Source of the DNA: Sphaerochaeta sp.
GTDB lineage: Bacteria; Spirochaetota; Spirochaetia; Sphaerochaetales; Sphaerochaetaceae
Length of the DNA stretch: 48,177 nucleotides
Assembly (NCBI GenBank): GCA_018399495.1
Contig: JAGYOG010000019.1
Span: 1 to 48,177 of the forward strand
Direction: 5' to 3'
The position numbers and the translations under genes are program-made. The notes beneath the pieces are model-generated. The model saw only the letters and a program-made list of their open reading frames with translations, did no database searches and was not told where the DNA came from. Of this stretch, positions 47,907 through 48,177 are shown piece after piece; positions within the stretch are counted from its first letter, which is position 1, and every line of letters starts with the position of its first letter.

Positions 47907-48177
47907 ATGAAAAAGACTATTGCAATCTTATTAGTACTGGTAATCGGAATGGCTGGCGTGTTTGCTGATGGTGAAACTGCAAGCTTAGAAATTAATACTT
48001 TAATTTCTGATATCACTTACCTTGGAGTTACTACAACTTCTGAAGAACCCACTTGGGCTACTATTGGAAGCTTAACTGGAGATACGGACGCAATCAGTGT
48101 AGATAATACAAATGATGATGGAACTCCAATTGCCTACTTGCATGTAAACAGCAACAATGAGAATTTTGATGTGTTTC
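47907..48177 (+). CDS. Secreted protein, N-terminal part, cut by window end
   Basis: Open to the window end (90 codons visible). It begins MKKTIAILLVLVIGMAGVFA, a Sec signal peptide with probable cleavage after VFA, then an acidic, Thr/Ser-rich mature part (TASLEINTLISDITYLGVTT, then TDAISVDNTNDDG) suggestive of a beta-strand-rich surface or periplasmic protein. ATG 47907 is 8 nt after AAAGGA; the in-frame ATG 47898 is too close to that site. No family recognised. A strong promoter and long leader hint at an abundant protein. Confidence 0.75.
   Translation, partial: MKKTIAILLVLVIGMAGVFADGETASLEINTLISDITYLGVTTTSEEPTWATIGSLTGDTDAISVDNTNDDGTPIAYLHVNSNNENFDVF

Overview
The window looks like a chromosomal segment of a free-living or host-associated anaerobic spirochaete, most like Sphaerochaeta. 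The pointers are archaeal-type phenylalanyl-tRNA synthetase genes, a mid-GC genome with sigma70-like promoters, a fermentative gene set, and a conserved anaerobe-specific metal-cofactor cluster. This assignment is inference from gene content; no 16S gene is present.

Layout. 0-1.2 kb: one copy of a 62-bp dispersed repeat and a broken prenyltransferase/squalene-oxidase-like toroid gene. 1.2-4.0 kb: a P2-type cation ATPase behind a clean promoter. 4.0-11.3 kb (minus strand): a complete histidine operon, hisG-D-C-B-H-A-F-IE, preceded by a textbook attenuator whose leader peptide has four consecutive His codons. 11.3-12.9 kb: gene-poor stretch with a frameshifted lipoprotein gene behind a 24-bp palindrome. 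12.9-19.6 kb (plus): a ten-gene Mrp/Mnh-type cation/proton antiporter operon headed by a PII-like protein and a PTS EIIA-like protein. 19.6-25.5 kb (minus): pheT, pheS, a fused alpha/beta 2-oxoacid dehydrogenase E1 and a flavin reductase. 25.6-28.2 kb (plus): purine salvage and AMP synthesis (hpt, a second phosphoribosyltransferase, purA). 28.2-33.0 kb (plus): an eight-gene cluster (DUF5320, DUF134 regulator, two NifX/NifB-like proteins, two ferredoxin-MinD ATPases, a metallo-beta-lactamase-fold protein and an Mrp ATPase) related to the orange-protein clusters of anaerobes, driven by a promoter carrying two matching palindromes.

33.0-35.3 kb is a decayed island: a broken ATPase-type regulator containing a 10-11 bp minisatellite, a multiply frameshifted MFS transporter and the second copy of the 62-bp repeat. 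35.3-37.6 kb: a DksA/TraR-like zinc-finger protein, a PHP-family histidinol phosphatase and a membrane-anchored alpha/beta hydrolase. 37.7-40.5 kb: a polyamine-binding lipoprotein and purB, behind a long leader with a small upstream ORF and two hairpins. 40.5-43.0 kb (minus): a TRIC-like channel, an AlaX-type editing protein and a VTT/DedA-like membrane protein. 43.0-43.7 kb: an uncharacterised glutamine-rich protein. 43.7-47.1 kb (minus): a DeoR-type regulator, a malate/lactate-dehydrogenase-family enzyme and malic enzyme in one operon. 47.1-48.2 kb: tRNA-Cys, an AT-rich region and the start of a secreted protein gene cut by the window end.

The genes most likely to reward follow-up are the orange-protein-like cluster with its operator pair, the PII/EIIA-headed antiporter operon, and the two cis-acting leaders (his and potD-purB). 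All functions are assigned from motifs read by eye; no database search was possible.
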